From: a bacterium
Lineage (GTDB): Bacteria; Zhuqueibacterota; Zhuqueibacteria; Residuimicrobiales; Residuimicrobiaceae
Direction: 5' to 3'
DNA: 64,000 nt
Assembly (NCBI GenBank): GCA_029565685.1
Contig: JAKQNR010000011.1
Location: forward strand, 17,962-81,961
The notes below the pieces were generated by a model. The model worked only from the letters and a program-made list of their open reading frames with translations. It had not been told where the DNA came from and ran no database searches. The position numbers and the translations under genes are program-made. Position 1 is the first letter of the stretch; each line of letters opens with the position of its first letter. Shown here piece after piece: positions 24,728 to 34,857 of the stretch.

Positions 24728-27700
24728 ATGTTTGCGAGAAAATCTTTCGTACAGCTCACGTTTCTGGTACTGTTGGCGGGTGCAGGACGAATGTGGGCGG
24801 CTGAAACAGCGCCGGTACATGAACGGTTGCTCTATGAAGATAATCTGCAAAGCGCGGGGCAAAAGCCCATCGGCGAGATCATCAACGGGAACATCGATAA
24901 ATGGTCGCCGGGAGAATTTATTGCCGGCAAAGGCTGGAAGGTTTCCAATAAATTCTCCCAACTGCGCATCAAGCTGCCGGAATATCTGCCTGCCGAGGGG
25001 AGCGTGGAGGTGGAGGTGACCAATTTTTATCCTCCCGGACAGTTGGAGGAGAACAGCGAATCGCCCATCTCCATTTGGTCGCGGCCGGAGAGCGATATGT
25101 ACGCGTTGAATAATACGCCGGCCTCCTTTTTTTATACCAAACTGGAAAAGAAATTTGTCTCGGGTAAAACCGCCGCTTGGATGTATCGCATTCATACCGG
25201 CTATTACCCCAACGCGGCGGAGACAGACGAGCCCACGGGACCGGCGGATTTTCTCACCTGGGATGCCACCGCCACCTATAAAATTCGATTGGCCTGGACC
25301 GCGCAAAAAATATTTCTGCTCGTCGATGGCAAAATCGTCGCCAGCCAGGAGGCGCCTAAAGGCAGCTTTTTCCGGGAAAATTTCGCCTACATCTGCCTGG
25401 GCAACAGCACCTACGCCTGGAACGGCATGTCCGGCCCTGTTTACAAGAGTATAAAAGTTTACACCGCGGCCACCAGTCTGCCGTTCGCCGATGTGTCGAA
25501 ATCGGCCAAGATCGATGACAGCCCGCATGTCGGCGTGCAGAGTCTGGCCGTGGCGGATATCAACAACGACGGCCTGCAGGATTTCTATACTGTGCTGTAT
25601 GATGGGGCGGAGAGCAAGTCCAATAAACTCTTCGTCCAGTCCACTGACAACACTTTCACCGAGGAAGCTTCTGTCCGCGGCCTCGGCAGTGCGGGCAGCT
25701 GGAGCGCGGCGGCGTTCGCCGATGTAGACGGCGACGGGGACATGGATCTTATTCAAGGCAGCCGGACGACGGCGCCGCTGCTGTATCTCAACAACAACGG
25801 CAGTTTTACCGAAGTGTCCGCGCAGCGTAACATCTCCGGCGTCGGCCGCAACGCCAAAGCCATTCTGCCGCTGGATGTGGAGAACGACGGCGATGTGGAT
25901 TTTATCGTCGTCGATGGCGATGTCGCTCATGAAACGTATGTCAATCGCGGCAACGGCGTCTTTGACCTGCAGGACAAGGGACTGGGAACAGTGACCGGAT
26001 CCGTGCAGGGTGCGGTGACCGGTGATTTTAATGGCGATTCGTATACCGACGTTTTCATCACTCGTCGTGATTTGGCGTGCGGATTGTTCATCTATAATCC
26101 AGCCACCGGCCGGTACGCCGATGAAGCAACCAGCCGCGGCGTCGCTCTCACGGCCCGGTCCAACTGTCCTACGGTTGCAGATTACGACAATGACGGCGAT
26201 CTGGATCTTATGCTCGGCATCCGCAGCACCAGCGCCGATAGAGCTCCTTTGAACGTGATATTCGAGAACAACGGCAGCGGCACTTTTGCCAACAGCAGCA
26301 CAACCGCTAATATCAAAATCGACACCTATGCGCTGTATCCCGGTGACCTCGACAACGACGGATACATCGATCTGTATGCCCTGCGGACGGATCACGATGC
26401 CTACGAGCCGACCTCGCGAATCTTTTTGAACAATAAGAACCGCAGTTTTGCCGAGCAGACCGGTACGGGCGCCGAGCTGGTGTACGTCGATGGCCGGGCC
26501 GGCGCTCTGCTGGATTATGACGGCGACGGCATGCTGGACATTCTGGGCATCGGCAAGGGCGCGATTGAGACCACCAGCACCATGCCTTATGGCCGAAACG
26601 CTCTTCTGAAAAATGCGGCTCTCAACAACAATAACTTTTTGGATGTCGCCGTGTTGGATCAAAAGGGCTTTGTCAATGGTCTGGGATCGAAAATTTGGCT
26701 CTATAACGCCGGCCAGTACGATCAGAAAGCCGGATTGTTAGGCTATCGGCAGGTGTTGCCGAATCAGGGCTATCAAAGCACCGTCAGCTATGAACAGCAT
26801 TTCGGATTGGGCGGCGCCGCTTTGGTCGATGTCAAGGTGCAAACGCCTGGTGGAAAAGTGATCTCCCGGCTGGGCGTACAGGCCAATCAACGGATCGCCA
26901 TTACGCCCTTTAACACCAAACCGCAGTCAATGGTCATGGTCAAGGGCAACAACCAGACCGGCATGGCCAACGCTCTGCTCACTGATTCCCTTGCCGTGCG
27001 GGTGATCGATACGGATGGCAAGAGCCTGCCCGGCCATCCGGTCACTTTTCAAGTTCTGCAAGGGGGCGGCACTCTCAACGGCAGCACGGCGGCACAGCAG
27101 ATCTCCACGGATGCGCATGGACTGGCCAGAGTCGCCTGGAAAGTGGGAACCTTGGCCGGAGGCGAGAACCGCGTGCGTGCAGCGACAACCCGAGACGATG
27201 CTGTAGCCGTAGCCGGTTCGCCCATAGAGTTCATCGCTTCGGTGACTCCGGGGCCGGCAGCCACCATGGCCAAGATCTCCGGCGACGGTCAGCAGGGCTA
27301 CATGAATCAAACGCTGGCTCTGCCGCTGGTGGTCAAAGTGACCGATGCCTTTGGCAATGTGACGGCGAACCAGCCGGTAACCTTTAGCGTGGTTCTCGGC
27401 GGCGGCACTTTGAACGGAACCATGGCCGGCGAACAACAGGTGATGACCGACGCCCTTGGCCTGGCGCAGTGCGCCTGGAAGCTGGGCGGTTCGATCGGCA
27501 CGCAGACCATCTCGGTGTGGGCCTCTTTCAACAGCAGCTCTCCGTATCAATTCTCGGCAACAGCCAGAGAGCCGCAGGGCGAACTGCTGATGTTCAGCGG
27601 CAACAACCAGACCGGCACGGTCAATTTGCCGTTGTCCGCACCCCTGGTGGTCAAGCTGCAGGATTTCCGCCAGACGCCGGTGAGCAATGTCAAAGTGCGG

Positions 27701-30700
27701 TTTACCGTGATCTCCGGCGGCGGCAAATTCTCCGGCGCCACCACCGCCGAGGCCGCCACCAACAGCAACGGCCTCGCTTCGATCACGCCGACGTTGGGCA
27801 CAGCCATGGGCGACACCAACAATGTATTTCATGCCATCTATGAAGGCGCCAATGGATCGCCGGTGGTTTTCAAGGCCAGCGCGCACGCCGGCAGCGCCTA
27901 TCGGATGATCGAAGTGTCAGGGAACAGCCAGACAGGCAAAGTGAACCGCTCCTTGCCGAGGCCGTTCACCCTGCGCGTTGTCGATGCCTATTCCAATCCG
28001 GTATCCGGCCAGCAGGTTGATTTTGTCGTCGCCGCGGGCGGCGGAACGCTGGCCGGCCAGACGACCAGAAGAGTCTCCTCGGACTCGGCCGGCTATGCCG
28101 TTGCCACGCTCCGGCTGGGTGTGACCGTGGGGGTCAACACCGTTACCGCGGCCAGCTCTGGTTTGCAGGGTTCACCGCTCACCTTTACGGCTGAAGGCCA
28201 GGCGGGCACGCCGGTCAAATTTTTCAGCGTATCCGGCAACCGCCAGCGCGGCATACTCGGTCAACCATTGCCCTATCCCTTTGTGGTTGCGCTGACCGAT
28301 TCTTTCGCCAATCCCATCGCCAACCATCCGGTTCAGTTTACGGTTTCCAAAGGCACCGGCTCGTTCAGCGGCCAGGGATTGGTTTCAGTGACGACCAATG
28401 CTCTGGGCCAAGCGGGCGCAACCCTGACCATGGGGGCCACCGGCTACTCTAATGAGGTAACGGTTACCACCCAGTATAACAGCATGCCGGTGGGAAGCCC
28501 GCAGATCTTTACCGCTTCCACAGCCGCCACCACGCCGGATTCGCTGGTCTATGTGAGCGGCAACAATCAGATCGGCCGAGTAAGCGCGCCCTTGCCGCAG
28601 CCGTTAAAAGTGATGGTGGTGGATGCCAACGGAATTCCAGTTCCCAATCACACGGTCACCTTTCTGGCAGTGCTCAGCGGCACCAGCTTTGGCGGCAAAC
28701 AGACGCTGGATGTGAATACCGATGCGGAAGGCATTGCCTCTGCCACGCCCACCATCGGCACGGCCATTGGCGATGGCAACAATGTGTTTCAAGCGCGCGC
28801 GTATTACAACAACGCGCATCTGAAAAATTCGCCTCTGGTCTTTTTGGCCTCCGGACGCCGCAGCACGGCGCGACAGCTGAACTATGTGTCCGGCAACAAT
28901 CAATCCGGAACCGTTGGCGAATATCTTCCCGATTCGCTGCGCGTGTCGGTGGTCGATGGACAAGGCAATCCGGTGAGCAATCATCCGGTGACTTTTGAAG
29001 TACAGCAGGGCAATGCGACTATCAACGGCACAGCAACCACTTATCAGGCGCTGTCCCGGGGCTCGGGCCAGGCGGTGGTCGCAGTGAAACTGCCGGTTCT
29101 GCCTTCCACCGTGCGCATTCGCGTTTCCACGGATGACGGTCAGACTGCTCTGATTAATTCTCCGCTCTATTTCGATGCCACTGCGCTGGTGGGGCCGCCC
29201 AGCGCCCTCACCTCCAGCCGTACGGTGGTGACGCCGGTCGTAGCGGACGGCGTGCAGACGTCCAAGATCTCTCTGCTGCTCAAGGATGCGCAGAACAATC
29301 CGGTGTCCGGCAGGGTGGTGCAGATCTTTACCAAGGGGCTGGATGTGCAGGTGCATCAGCCTGATGCGGCGTCGGACATCAACGGCTTGGCCCAGGGCTG
29401 GCTCGCTTCGGCACGCACCGGCGCGGTGAAAGTTTGGACCACTGTGGACGGCGTGATGATCCCCGCCGACACTTCGGTGGTCGCCTTTGTCGCCGGCGTG
29501 CCCAAGGAGGCCGTGCCTTTCGGCTCCGGACAAATGGTGCTGCGTGGAAGCGTGCTGCCCATGCCTCTGGGTCTGCATCTGTATGACGCCAACGGCAACC
29601 CGGTTCCGGATGTCAATGTGGCTTTTACGATTCTCACCGGCGGCGGCACGCTGCTGGAACAGCAGCCGGTAAAAACCGATCCGCAGGGCAAAGCCTCTGT
29701 GCACTGGAAACTGGGTCCGCAGGTGGACACGCAGACTTTGCAAGCGGTGGTCAGCGGTCTGGCCGGCGATCCGCTCACTTTTACTGCCATCGCCATGCCG
29801 CCTAATCCCGGCACCATCGAACAACTCTCCGGCGACCGTCAGATCGGCGTGGTCAACACCACGTTGCCGGATTCGTTCAAAGTGGTGGTGCGCGACTCGA
29901 CGGGCAAAGTGGCCGAAGGCCTGCCGGTTTACTTTCATTTCACCGGTCAGGGACAGGCGATGAGCCCCAACCCGGTGCGCACCGATCGACGCGGCGTGGC
30001 CGCGGTCCTCTACCGTCCGGGTGGCTCCCTGCTCGGCGAATATCAGGCCACGGCCACGGTGCCGGGGCTGACCCAGTCGGTTGAATTCAGATTCATTGTT
30101 CAAGCCCTGCCGACCATCTTTTTAGTCAAACAGGACATTCCCGCCGCCAGCCGGCCCAGGCAGGTGGTCGAACTGGCGGTTCAGGCGGTGGATGCCTATA
30201 ACCGAGCGCTGGCAGGCAGACTGGTGACCTTTGAAGTGACCGAGGGCGCGGGTTTGTTTCAGGACGCGCTGCCTGTGACCACGGATGAAAACGGTTTTGC
30301 CCGCATTCGCTGGCAGCTGGGATTGACGGCTGCGCAAAAGGTAAAAGCCTCGGCGTTGAACATCCATGCAACGCCGGTTACCTTTGCCACCACTGCGGTG
30401 AACAGCAAGCCTCGGTTGACCGTGCCGGAGATGAAAAACACGCTGCCCGGACAATACATCACTGCGACCATCACGGCGGTCGACGCGGACGGCGATGCGG
30501 TGACCATCAAAGCGCGCAATCTGCCCAAAGGCGCTCTGTTCGATTCCACCTCGAGTCGGCTGTTCCAGTGGACGCCCAGTAGCGCCCAGTCCGGCGCCTA
30601 TACGGTGACCTTTATTGCAACCGATCCGTACGCTGCCGCCGACACCGCCACCTGGCGCATCAATGTGGAAACGCTCAACCAGGCGCCGCGCATCACCTCT

Positions 30701-31528
30701 TTCTCGCCCGCGGACACGGTGGTGGAAGCCTATTATTATGAAACGCTGGCCTTTTCGGTCTCTGCCATGGATCCGGATAATAACAGCCTGACCTATTTCT
30801 GGAAGGTCAACGGCGGCTTTGCCGGCAATCAGACCGAACTGGTAATGAGGCCGGAACCGGACAATTTTTCCGAGGATATGTACGTGCGGGTCGAAATTTC
30901 CGACGGCAGCGCTTTGGCGGTCGCGCGTTGGCACGTGCATCTGTCGATCCGGCAGACGGTTCAGCTCAGCCATCTGGCTGTGCAGGCGATCGGGCGCAAG
31001 GCGGAATTAGCTTGGCAGACCAGCAGCGAACGGGATAATCTTGGCTTTACCGTTCTGCGCAGCTGCAGCGCTGAGGGACCGTATCAAGCGATGACCGCGA
31101 CCATGATTCCGCCCAACTCTGACGGCCGCTATGTGTGGACCGATGAATCGGTGCAGCCGGGATTAAGTTATTACTACAAATTGCGCGATCTCGATCGCAA
31201 CGGACAGAGCCAGGAGCATGGCCCGGTGTCCGTACAGATCGCCCTGCCCGAGGTACTGGCTCTGGCGCAGAACTATCCCAATCCATTCAATCCAACCACC
31301 ACCATTTCGTTTGAGCTGCCCAAAGCCCAAACAGTGGAACTGCAGATTTTCAATTTGAACGGACAGATCGTCCGCACTCTGGCGAACGGGTCCTTCTCCG
31401 CAGGTGTTCATCAGGTGGTCTGGGATGGACGCGATCAGCAGGGAGGGCAGGTCACCAGCGGCATCTACTATTATATTCTGCGTGCTGGGGAACAGGTGAT
31501 CATGAAAAAGCTGCTGTTGGCGAAATAG
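24728..31528 (+). CDS. giant FG-GAP/UnbV-ASPIC/tandem Ig-like surface protein with C-terminal sorting domain
   Basis: Predicted 2266-residue exported protein. Order of parts: signal peptide (FVQLTFLVLLAGAGRMWA); a lectin/LamG-like region to about 240; FG-GAP/VCBS-type repeats with calcium-loop motifs (DINNDGLQDF, DVDGDGDMDL, DYDNDGDLDL, DLDNDGYIDL, DYDGDGMLDI) to about 640; an UnbV/ASPIC-like module containing HFGLGGAALVDVKVQTPGG; about eleven Big_1-like Ig repeats with SGNNQTG openings; two cadherin-like modules; a fibronectin-like segment (AELAWQTSSERDNLGFTVLR); and the NYPNPFNPTTTISFEL ... MKKLLLAK sorting module. AAGGA at 24712-24716 favours ATG 24728 over 24716. It follows the related 1090-residue gene by 44 nt, so the two are probably co-transcribed. 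The calcium loops suggest an extended Ca-stabilised adhesin; ligand unknown. Confidence 0.85.
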   Translation: MFARKSFVQLTFLVLLAGAGRMWAAETAPVHERLLYEDNLQSAGQKPIGEIINGNIDKWSPGEFIAGKGWKVSNKFSQLRIKLPEYLPAEGSVEVEVTNFYPPGQLEENSESPISIWSRPESDMYALNNTPASFFYTKLEKKFVSGKTAAWMYRIHTGYYPNAAETDEPTGPADFLTWDATATYKIRLAWTAQKIFLLVDGKIVASQEAPKGSFFRENFAYICLGNSTYAWNGMSGPVYKSIKVYTAATSLPFADVSKSAKIDDSPHVGVQSLAVADINNDGLQDFYTVLYDGAESKSNKLFVQSTDNTFTEEASVRGLGSAGSWSAAAFADVDGDGDMDLIQGSRTTAPLLYLNNNGSFTEVSAQRNISGVGRNAKAILPLDVENDGDVDFIVVDGDVAHETYVNRGNGVFDLQDKGLGTVTGSVQGAVTGDFNGDSYTDVFITRRDLACGLFIYNPATGRYADEATSRGVALTARSNCPTVADYDNDGDLDLMLGIRSTSADRAPLNVIFENNGSGTFANSSTTANIKIDTYALYPGDLDNDGYIDLYALRTDHDAYEPTSRIFLNNKNRSFAEQTGTGAELVYVDGRAGALLDYDGDGMLDILGIGKGAIETTSTMPYGRNALLKNAALNNNNFLDVAVLDQKGFVNGLGSKIWLYNAGQYDQKAGLLGYRQVLPNQGYQSTVSYEQHFGLGGAALVDVKVQTPGGKVISRLGVQANQRIAITPFNTKPQSMVMVKGNNQTGMANALLTDSLAVRVIDTDGKSLPGHPVTFQVLQGGGTLNGSTAAQQISTDAHGLARVAWKVGTLAGGENRVRAATTRDDAVAVAGSPIEFIASVTPGPAATMAKISGDGQQGYMNQTLALPLVVKVTDAFGNVTANQPVTFSVVLGGGTLNGTMAGEQQVMTDALGLAQCAWKLGGSIGTQTISVWASFNSSSPYQFSATAREPQGELLMFSGNNQTGTVNLPLSAPLVVKLQDFRQTPVSNVKVRFTVISGGGKFSGATTAEAATNSNGLASITPTLGTAMGDTNNVFHAIYEGANGSPVVFKASAHAGSAYRMIEVSGNSQTGKVNRSLPRPFTLRVVDAYSNPVSGQQVDFVVAAGGGTLAGQTTRRVSSDSAGYAVATLRLGVTVGVNTVTAASSGLQGSPLTFTAEGQAGTPVKFFSVSGNRQRGILGQPLPYPFVVALTDSFANPIANHPVQFTVSKGTGSFSGQGLVSVTTNALGQAGATLTMGATGYSNEVTVTTQYNSMPVGSPQIFTASTAATTPDSLVYVSGNNQIGRVSAPLPQPLKVMVVDANGIPVPNHTVTFLAVLSGTSFGGKQTLDVNTDAEGIASATPTIGTAIGDGNNVFQARAYYNNAHLKNSPLVFLASGRRSTARQLNYVSGNNQSGTVGEYLPDSLRVSVVDGQGNPVSNHPVTFEVQQGNATINGTATTYQALSRGSGQAVVAVKLPVLPSTVRIRVSTDDGQTALINSPLYFDATALVGPPSALTSSRTVVTPVVADGVQTSKISLLLKDAQNNPVSGRVVQIFTKGLDVQVHQPDAASDINGLAQGWLASARTGAVKVWTTVDGVMIPADTSVVAFVAGVPKEAVPFGSGQMVLRGSVLPMPLGLHLYDANGNPVPDVNVAFTILTGGGTLLEQQPVKTDPQGKASVHWKLGPQVDTQTLQAVVSGLAGDPLTFTAIAMPPNPGTIEQLSGDRQIGVVNTTLPDSFKVVVRDSTGKVAEGLPVYFHFTGQGQAMSPNPVRTDRRGVAAVLYRPGGSLLGEYQATATVPGLTQSVEFRFIVQALPTIFLVKQDIPAASRPRQVVELAVQAVDAYNRALAGRLVTFEVTEGAGLFQDALPVTTDENGFARIRWQLGLTAAQKVKASALNIHATPVTFATTAVNSKPRLTVPEMKNTLPGQYITATITAVDADGDAVTIKARNLPKGALFDSTSSRLFQWTPSSAQSGAYTVTFIATDPYAAADTATWRINVETLNQAPRITSFSPADTVVEAYYYETLAFSVSAMDPDNNSLTYFWKVNGGFAGNQTELVMRPEPDNFSEDMYVRVEISDGSALAVARWHVHLSIRQTVQLSHLAVQAIGRKAELAWQTSSERDNLGFTVLRSCSAEGPYQAMTATMIPPNSDGRYVWTDESVQPGLSYYYKLRDLDRNGQSQEHGPVSVQIALPEVLALAQNYPNPFNPTTTISFELPKAQTVELQIFNLNGQIVRTLANGSFSAGVHQVVWDGRDQQGGQVTSGIYYYILRAGEQVIMKKLLLAK

Positions 31529-31553
31529 TCGGCAGGGGGCGAAAACTGGAAAT

Positions 31554-31590
31554 AAAAAAAGCGGCCTGATAAGTCAGGTCGCTTTTTTTT
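31554..31590 (+). terminator. Rho-independent terminator after the giant Ig-like gene
   Basis: Stem AAAAAAGCGGCCTGA / TCAGGTCGCTTTTTT with a four-base TAAG loop and flanking A and T runs, 26 nt past the stop. It is nearly symmetric, so it can also stop transcription arriving from the convergent DUF4097 operon. Confidence 0.88.
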
Positions 31591-31646
31591 GATGGGTGTC
31601 AGACAAGCGGCGTTGCGCGGCGTTTGAATAGTTCAACCCGCTGAAA

Positions 31647-32633
31647 TCAAAGTTTTTTTAGAAAGATGCTGCCGCCCGAGGTGCGCAGGATCAGTTTGGG
31701 GCCGCCGCCGTTGACCGTGGCGCTCAGATGCGTTTTGCTCAACTCTCCCTGTACAGTGACTGGAAATTCGGTCACCACGCGGCCGCCGCTGGTGGCGGCA
31801 TCGACATTCACCTGTATGTCCGGCGCCATGTTCACGGTGATGCCGCCGCCCGAAGTGCGCAGCTCGCAGTCTGCACCAGGCTGCTGAGTGAGCGTCGCTT
31901 CCACGCTGCCGCCGGAGGTCGAGGCGTTGATCGCGCCCATCACCTCTTCCACATGAATGCCCCCTCCGGAGGTTTTGGCCTGCACCGAGCCTTTGGCTTT
32001 TTTGATGGTGATGGAGCCGCCGGAGGTGGCGGCCACCACCTGGCCCATCACTTCGCCGATGTGAATGCCGCCGCCGGAGGTGTTCACGTCGGCATCGCCG
32101 TCACAGCCCTGCAGCGAGATGCTGCCGCCCGAGGTTTTGCCGGTCACCGGCCCGCGGATGCGTCCAAAGGTCAGGCTGCCGCCCGACGTGCGCGTAGTGG
32201 CGCGGCCGTGCAGGTCCGCCACCGAGATGCTGCCGCCGGAGGTTTTCAAATCCACGTTGTATTTCAGCGGCACCGTAATGATGAAATGCAAGTTGAACTT
32301 GGCCCGGTCCCAGCCGAAAAAGCTGTCCGAGTCCTTGTGCTCGACCAGAACGTTTACGTTGTTCCCGGTCTGGGTGAATTCCATTTTCAGATCTTTGAGG
32401 ATGCGGTCCACCTGTTCCCGGTCATTGGTGTTGAACTTGCGCTGCACGACAATCGTAACCTGATCACTGCCGACCGCCTGCACTTCGATGCCGCCTCGCT
32501 GGGTGTCGAGGGTCAGTACGCCGTTTTCTCCCACGCGAAACGTTTTTTCCACCGTGTCCTCGATGTTCGCCAGCACCGTTCCCGCCCAAAAGGGGGCTGT
32601 GCATAACAGAGTGACAATCGATCGTGTTATCAT
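31647..32633 (-). CDS. exported DUF4097-family beta-repeat protein (TSGGS type)
   Basis: A 328-residue protein with a signal peptide (RSIVTLLCTAPFWAGTVLA). A DUF4097-type beta-solenoid follows, in which about ten strands carry repeated TSGGSI/TSGGGI turns (residues about 130-320). Family members are exported proteins of unknown biochemical role, often encoded beside ECF sigma/anti-sigma pairs. Here it is the last gene of such an operon, separated by 10 nt from a second DUF4097 gene. The evenly spaced TSGG turns probably stack into a ladder on one face of the solenoid. An envelope-stress effector role is inferred from operon context. Confidence 0.82.
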   Translation of the reverse strand: MITRSIVTLLCTAPFWAGTVLANIEDTVEKTFRVGENGVLTLDTQRGGIEVQAVGSDQVTIVVQRKFNTNDREQVDRILKDLKMEFTQTGNNVNVLVEHKDSDSFFGWDRAKFNLHFIITVPLKYNVDLKTSGGSISVADLHGRATTRTSGGSLTFGRIRGPVTGKTSGGSISLQGCDGDADVNTSGGGIHIGEVMGQVVAATSGGSITIKKAKGSVQAKTSGGGIHVEEVMGAINASTSGGSVEATLTQQPGADCELRTSGGGITVNMAPDIQVNVDAATSGGRVVTEFPVTVQGELSKTHLSATVNGGGPKLILRTSGGSIFLKKL

Positions 32634-32643
32634 GATGATCTCC

Positions 32644-33876
32644 TTATGATCCGGCTTTTTGTATATAGACGTCGCCGCCGTCAGCCTTTAATTCGATGAC
32701 GTCGCCTCCGCCGTTGATCTCACCTGTACTACGTATAATTTTTCTTCCGGTTTCATCCTGAGATGATTTAGTCAGCGGAAAATCGCTATAGATGTCGTTG
32801 CGCGATCCGGATCGACGGGACAGCCGCACCTCCGCGAGGATGCGGGCCGGCAGCCGGGAGGGAAGGATCACCTTGATGTCGCCGCCGGTGGTCTCTGCAT
32901 GCAGCGCATGCGGTTTGGAAAAATCCTCAAGCGTCATCTCGATGGAGATATCGCCGCCCATGGAGGTCGCGGTCGCGGCCGCCTGGAGATCCGCCACTTG
33001 AATTTCTCCGCCCATGGTGCTTATATTTGCTTCAGCGAACAGCCGGTTGGCCTCGATGTCGCCGCCGCGAGTGGATATCTGCAGGGCGCTGCGACAGTCC
33101 TCGACATCGATGTCTCCGCCCATGGTGGAGAGCTGCACGGATTCTCCCTGCACATCGGTCAGGGTGATGTCTCCACCCATGGTCAGCGCTTTCAGGCTGC
33201 CGGTTATTTTCTGCAGCAGCAGATCTCCGCCGGCGGTGGACAGTTCGATTTTGTTTTTGGCATTCAGCAGGTCGATATCGCCGCCGGCCGTGCTGATGAC
33301 GGACTCGCTGAATATATTCTTCAGATCCACATCGCCCCCTGCCGTGGAGGCGCGCAGAGATCCATGAACGCCGTCAAAATCCAGATCGCCTCCCGCGGTA
33401 TTAACCTCGACCGTGCCGCCGGTCTCCTTGAGACCGACATCTCCCCCGGCAGAGTGCAGCTGGATTTGGCCGGAAACCCCTTCAACCTGGATATCGCCCC
33501 GTCCGGCCTTGAGCTGCAGATTGAATTTTTCCGGCAGAGTGACCGTCAGGTGACGTACGACGTTTGAGTGCGTTGCCCCGGCGGTGATCACGATGCCGCC
33601 GGCCTGTTGCTGAAACGCCTCTTTCTCCGCCTTCACGATCCGGTCCAGTTCTTCTTGAGTGAGGACCTCGACGTGCAGCTCGGCGTGAATGATCACCTGA
33701 TCCCCGCCGCCCTGAACCGTGATGTCGCCGTTCATGTTGTCGACGGTCAAAGTGCCGCCCGGTGAAGCCGTAAAGCGCTTATCCAGGACCACGCGATAAT
33801 CGCCGCTGGAGCCGGTGACGGTCTGCCCCATGGCCAGCGCCGCAGTCGTTAACAAAAGCAAAAAGAACTTTTTCAT
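32644..33876 (-). CDS. exported DUF4097-family beta-repeat protein (TAGGD/TMGGD type)
   Basis: A 410-residue protein with a signal peptide (MKKFFLLLLTTAALAMG). It is a longer DUF4097-like solenoid: the turns here read STAGGDVDL, STAGGDIDL, STMGGDIDV, STRGGDIEA and TSMGGDISI, i.e. GGD instead of the GGS of its neighbour, with a last strand GINGGGDVIELKADGGDVYI. It starts directly at the stop of the anti-sigma gene with no spacer. The repeated acidic GGD turns could bind metal ions, but this is speculation. The two DUF4097 genes look like a diverged duplication within one sigma-controlled operon. Confidence 0.82.
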   Translation of the reverse strand: MKKFFLLLLTTAALAMGQTVTGSSGDYRVVLDKRFTASPGGTLTVDNMNGDITVQGGGDQVIIHAELHVEVLTQEELDRIVKAEKEAFQQQAGGIVITAGATHSNVVRHLTVTLPEKFNLQLKAGRGDIQVEGVSGQIQLHSAGGDVGLKETGGTVEVNTAGGDLDFDGVHGSLRASTAGGDVDLKNIFSESVISTAGGDIDLLNAKNKIELSTAGGDLLLQKITGSLKALTMGGDITLTDVQGESVQLSTMGGDIDVEDCRSALQISTRGGDIEANRLFAEANISTMGGEIQVADLQAAATATSMGGDISIEMTLEDFSKPHALHAETTGGDIKVILPSRLPARILAEVRLSRRSGSRNDIYSDFPLTKSSQDETGRKIIRSTGEINGGGDVIELKADGGDVYIQKAGS

Positions 33877-34854
33877 TTAACCCTCCCGACTGGATAAAAG
33901 ACCGGTCGATTTTTCCAACTCTATTTTTTTCAGCAGATCATTGGCACGATGGCGGATATAGCTGCTGGTGTCCGCCTGAACGGAACGCAACAGGGGTTCC
34001 CGGCTCTCAACGGGTTCCAGCGGCCCGGTCAGAGAGTCAAAGGCCTGAATGCGCAGCGCGGGATTTCGATCATAGAGCAGTACGCGCGTCAAGGCGGTGC
34101 GGATGGCCTCGTTGATCGGCACGGATTGGAGCGCACGCACGGCCATCAAGCGTACGCCCTGATTGGGTTCTTTTCTCAGCACCTGTTCCAGACTGCCGAT
34201 CAGCTCGACATCCAGGCTTTGCTCTTTATGAGCAATGGCCTGCAGCACTTTGGCCGCATACAGCCGCGTCGATGGATTTTCCTCCTCAGTCAGCGCGTGG
34301 CGGATCATCTGCCTGACCAGCGGACTTTCAACCGGCCCTTGAAACACGATGTGGTTCACGGTCTGGTAGCGGAGATCCACGGTCCCAGATTTGGCATGAT
34401 AGCGTATCCGCTCGATCTCTCCGAGATAGGGATCGATCTCGATCTGGCCTGTGTGGATGGACTGTCCGGCGGTCAACAGCGTTTCCAGGGCCCCGGCATC
34501 AGAGAGGCGCTGGTCAGCGCTCCAGCGGCCCAGGCCGAAGCCCAGGGCCAGAATCAGCAGCGCCAGACCCCACTGAACCGCCGGCGTCCAGCGCGGCCAG
34601 GTCAATCCGGATTTCACCGGTTGCCGGCGCAGCTGGTCGGACAGCCGCTCGCGCAGAGAGGCGAGAAGCCGATCGTCCGGCACAAAGGCCGGAACGCCGG
34701 CCAGCGTTTGCTTTATTTGCTCCAATTCCGTCAGAGCCTGGCGGCAGTCCGGGCACACCTGCAGGTGCAGGTCCAGTACCTTGCGCTCTTCAGGATCCAA
34801 TTCGGCGGTCTGGTAAAGCGCCAGCATGGGTCGATAGGATTTACATGTTTTCAT
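33877..34854 (-). CDS. anti-sigma factor with zinc-finger domain and HEAT-like repeats
   Basis: A 325-residue membrane protein. The N-terminal anti-sigma zinc-binding motif H30xxxC34xxC37 (HLQVCPDC) belongs to the zf-HC2/ZAS class that holds an ECF sigma factor inactive. One transmembrane helix lies near 90-110 (QWGLALLILALGFGLG), and the C-terminal part (about 165-310) holds HEAT-like helical repeats (VRQMIRHALTEEENPSTRLYAAKVLQ, NQGVRLMAVRALQ). The repeats would lie on the far side of the membrane and could act as the sensor. It follows the sigma gene after 3 nt, the usual arrangement. Confidence 0.85.
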   Translation of the reverse strand: MKTCKSYRPMLALYQTAELDPEERKVLDLHLQVCPDCRQALTELEQIKQTLAGVPAFVPDDRLLASLRERLSDQLRRQPVKSGLTWPRWTPAVQWGLALLILALGFGLGRWSADQRLSDAGALETLLTAGQSIHTGQIEIDPYLGEIERIRYHAKSGTVDLRYQTVNHIVFQGPVESPLVRQMIRHALTEEENPSTRLYAAKVLQAIAHKEQSLDVELIGSLEQVLRKEPNQGVRLMAVRALQSVPINEAIRTALTRVLLYDRNPALRIQAFDSLTGPLEPVESREPLLRSVQADTSSYIRHRANDLLKKIELEKSTGLLSSREG

Positions 34855-34857
34855 TCG

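Noticed and set aside
31728..33567. Antisense frames opposite the two DUF4097 genes
   Set aside because: They arise from the periodic GGS/GGD repeats and have no independent support.
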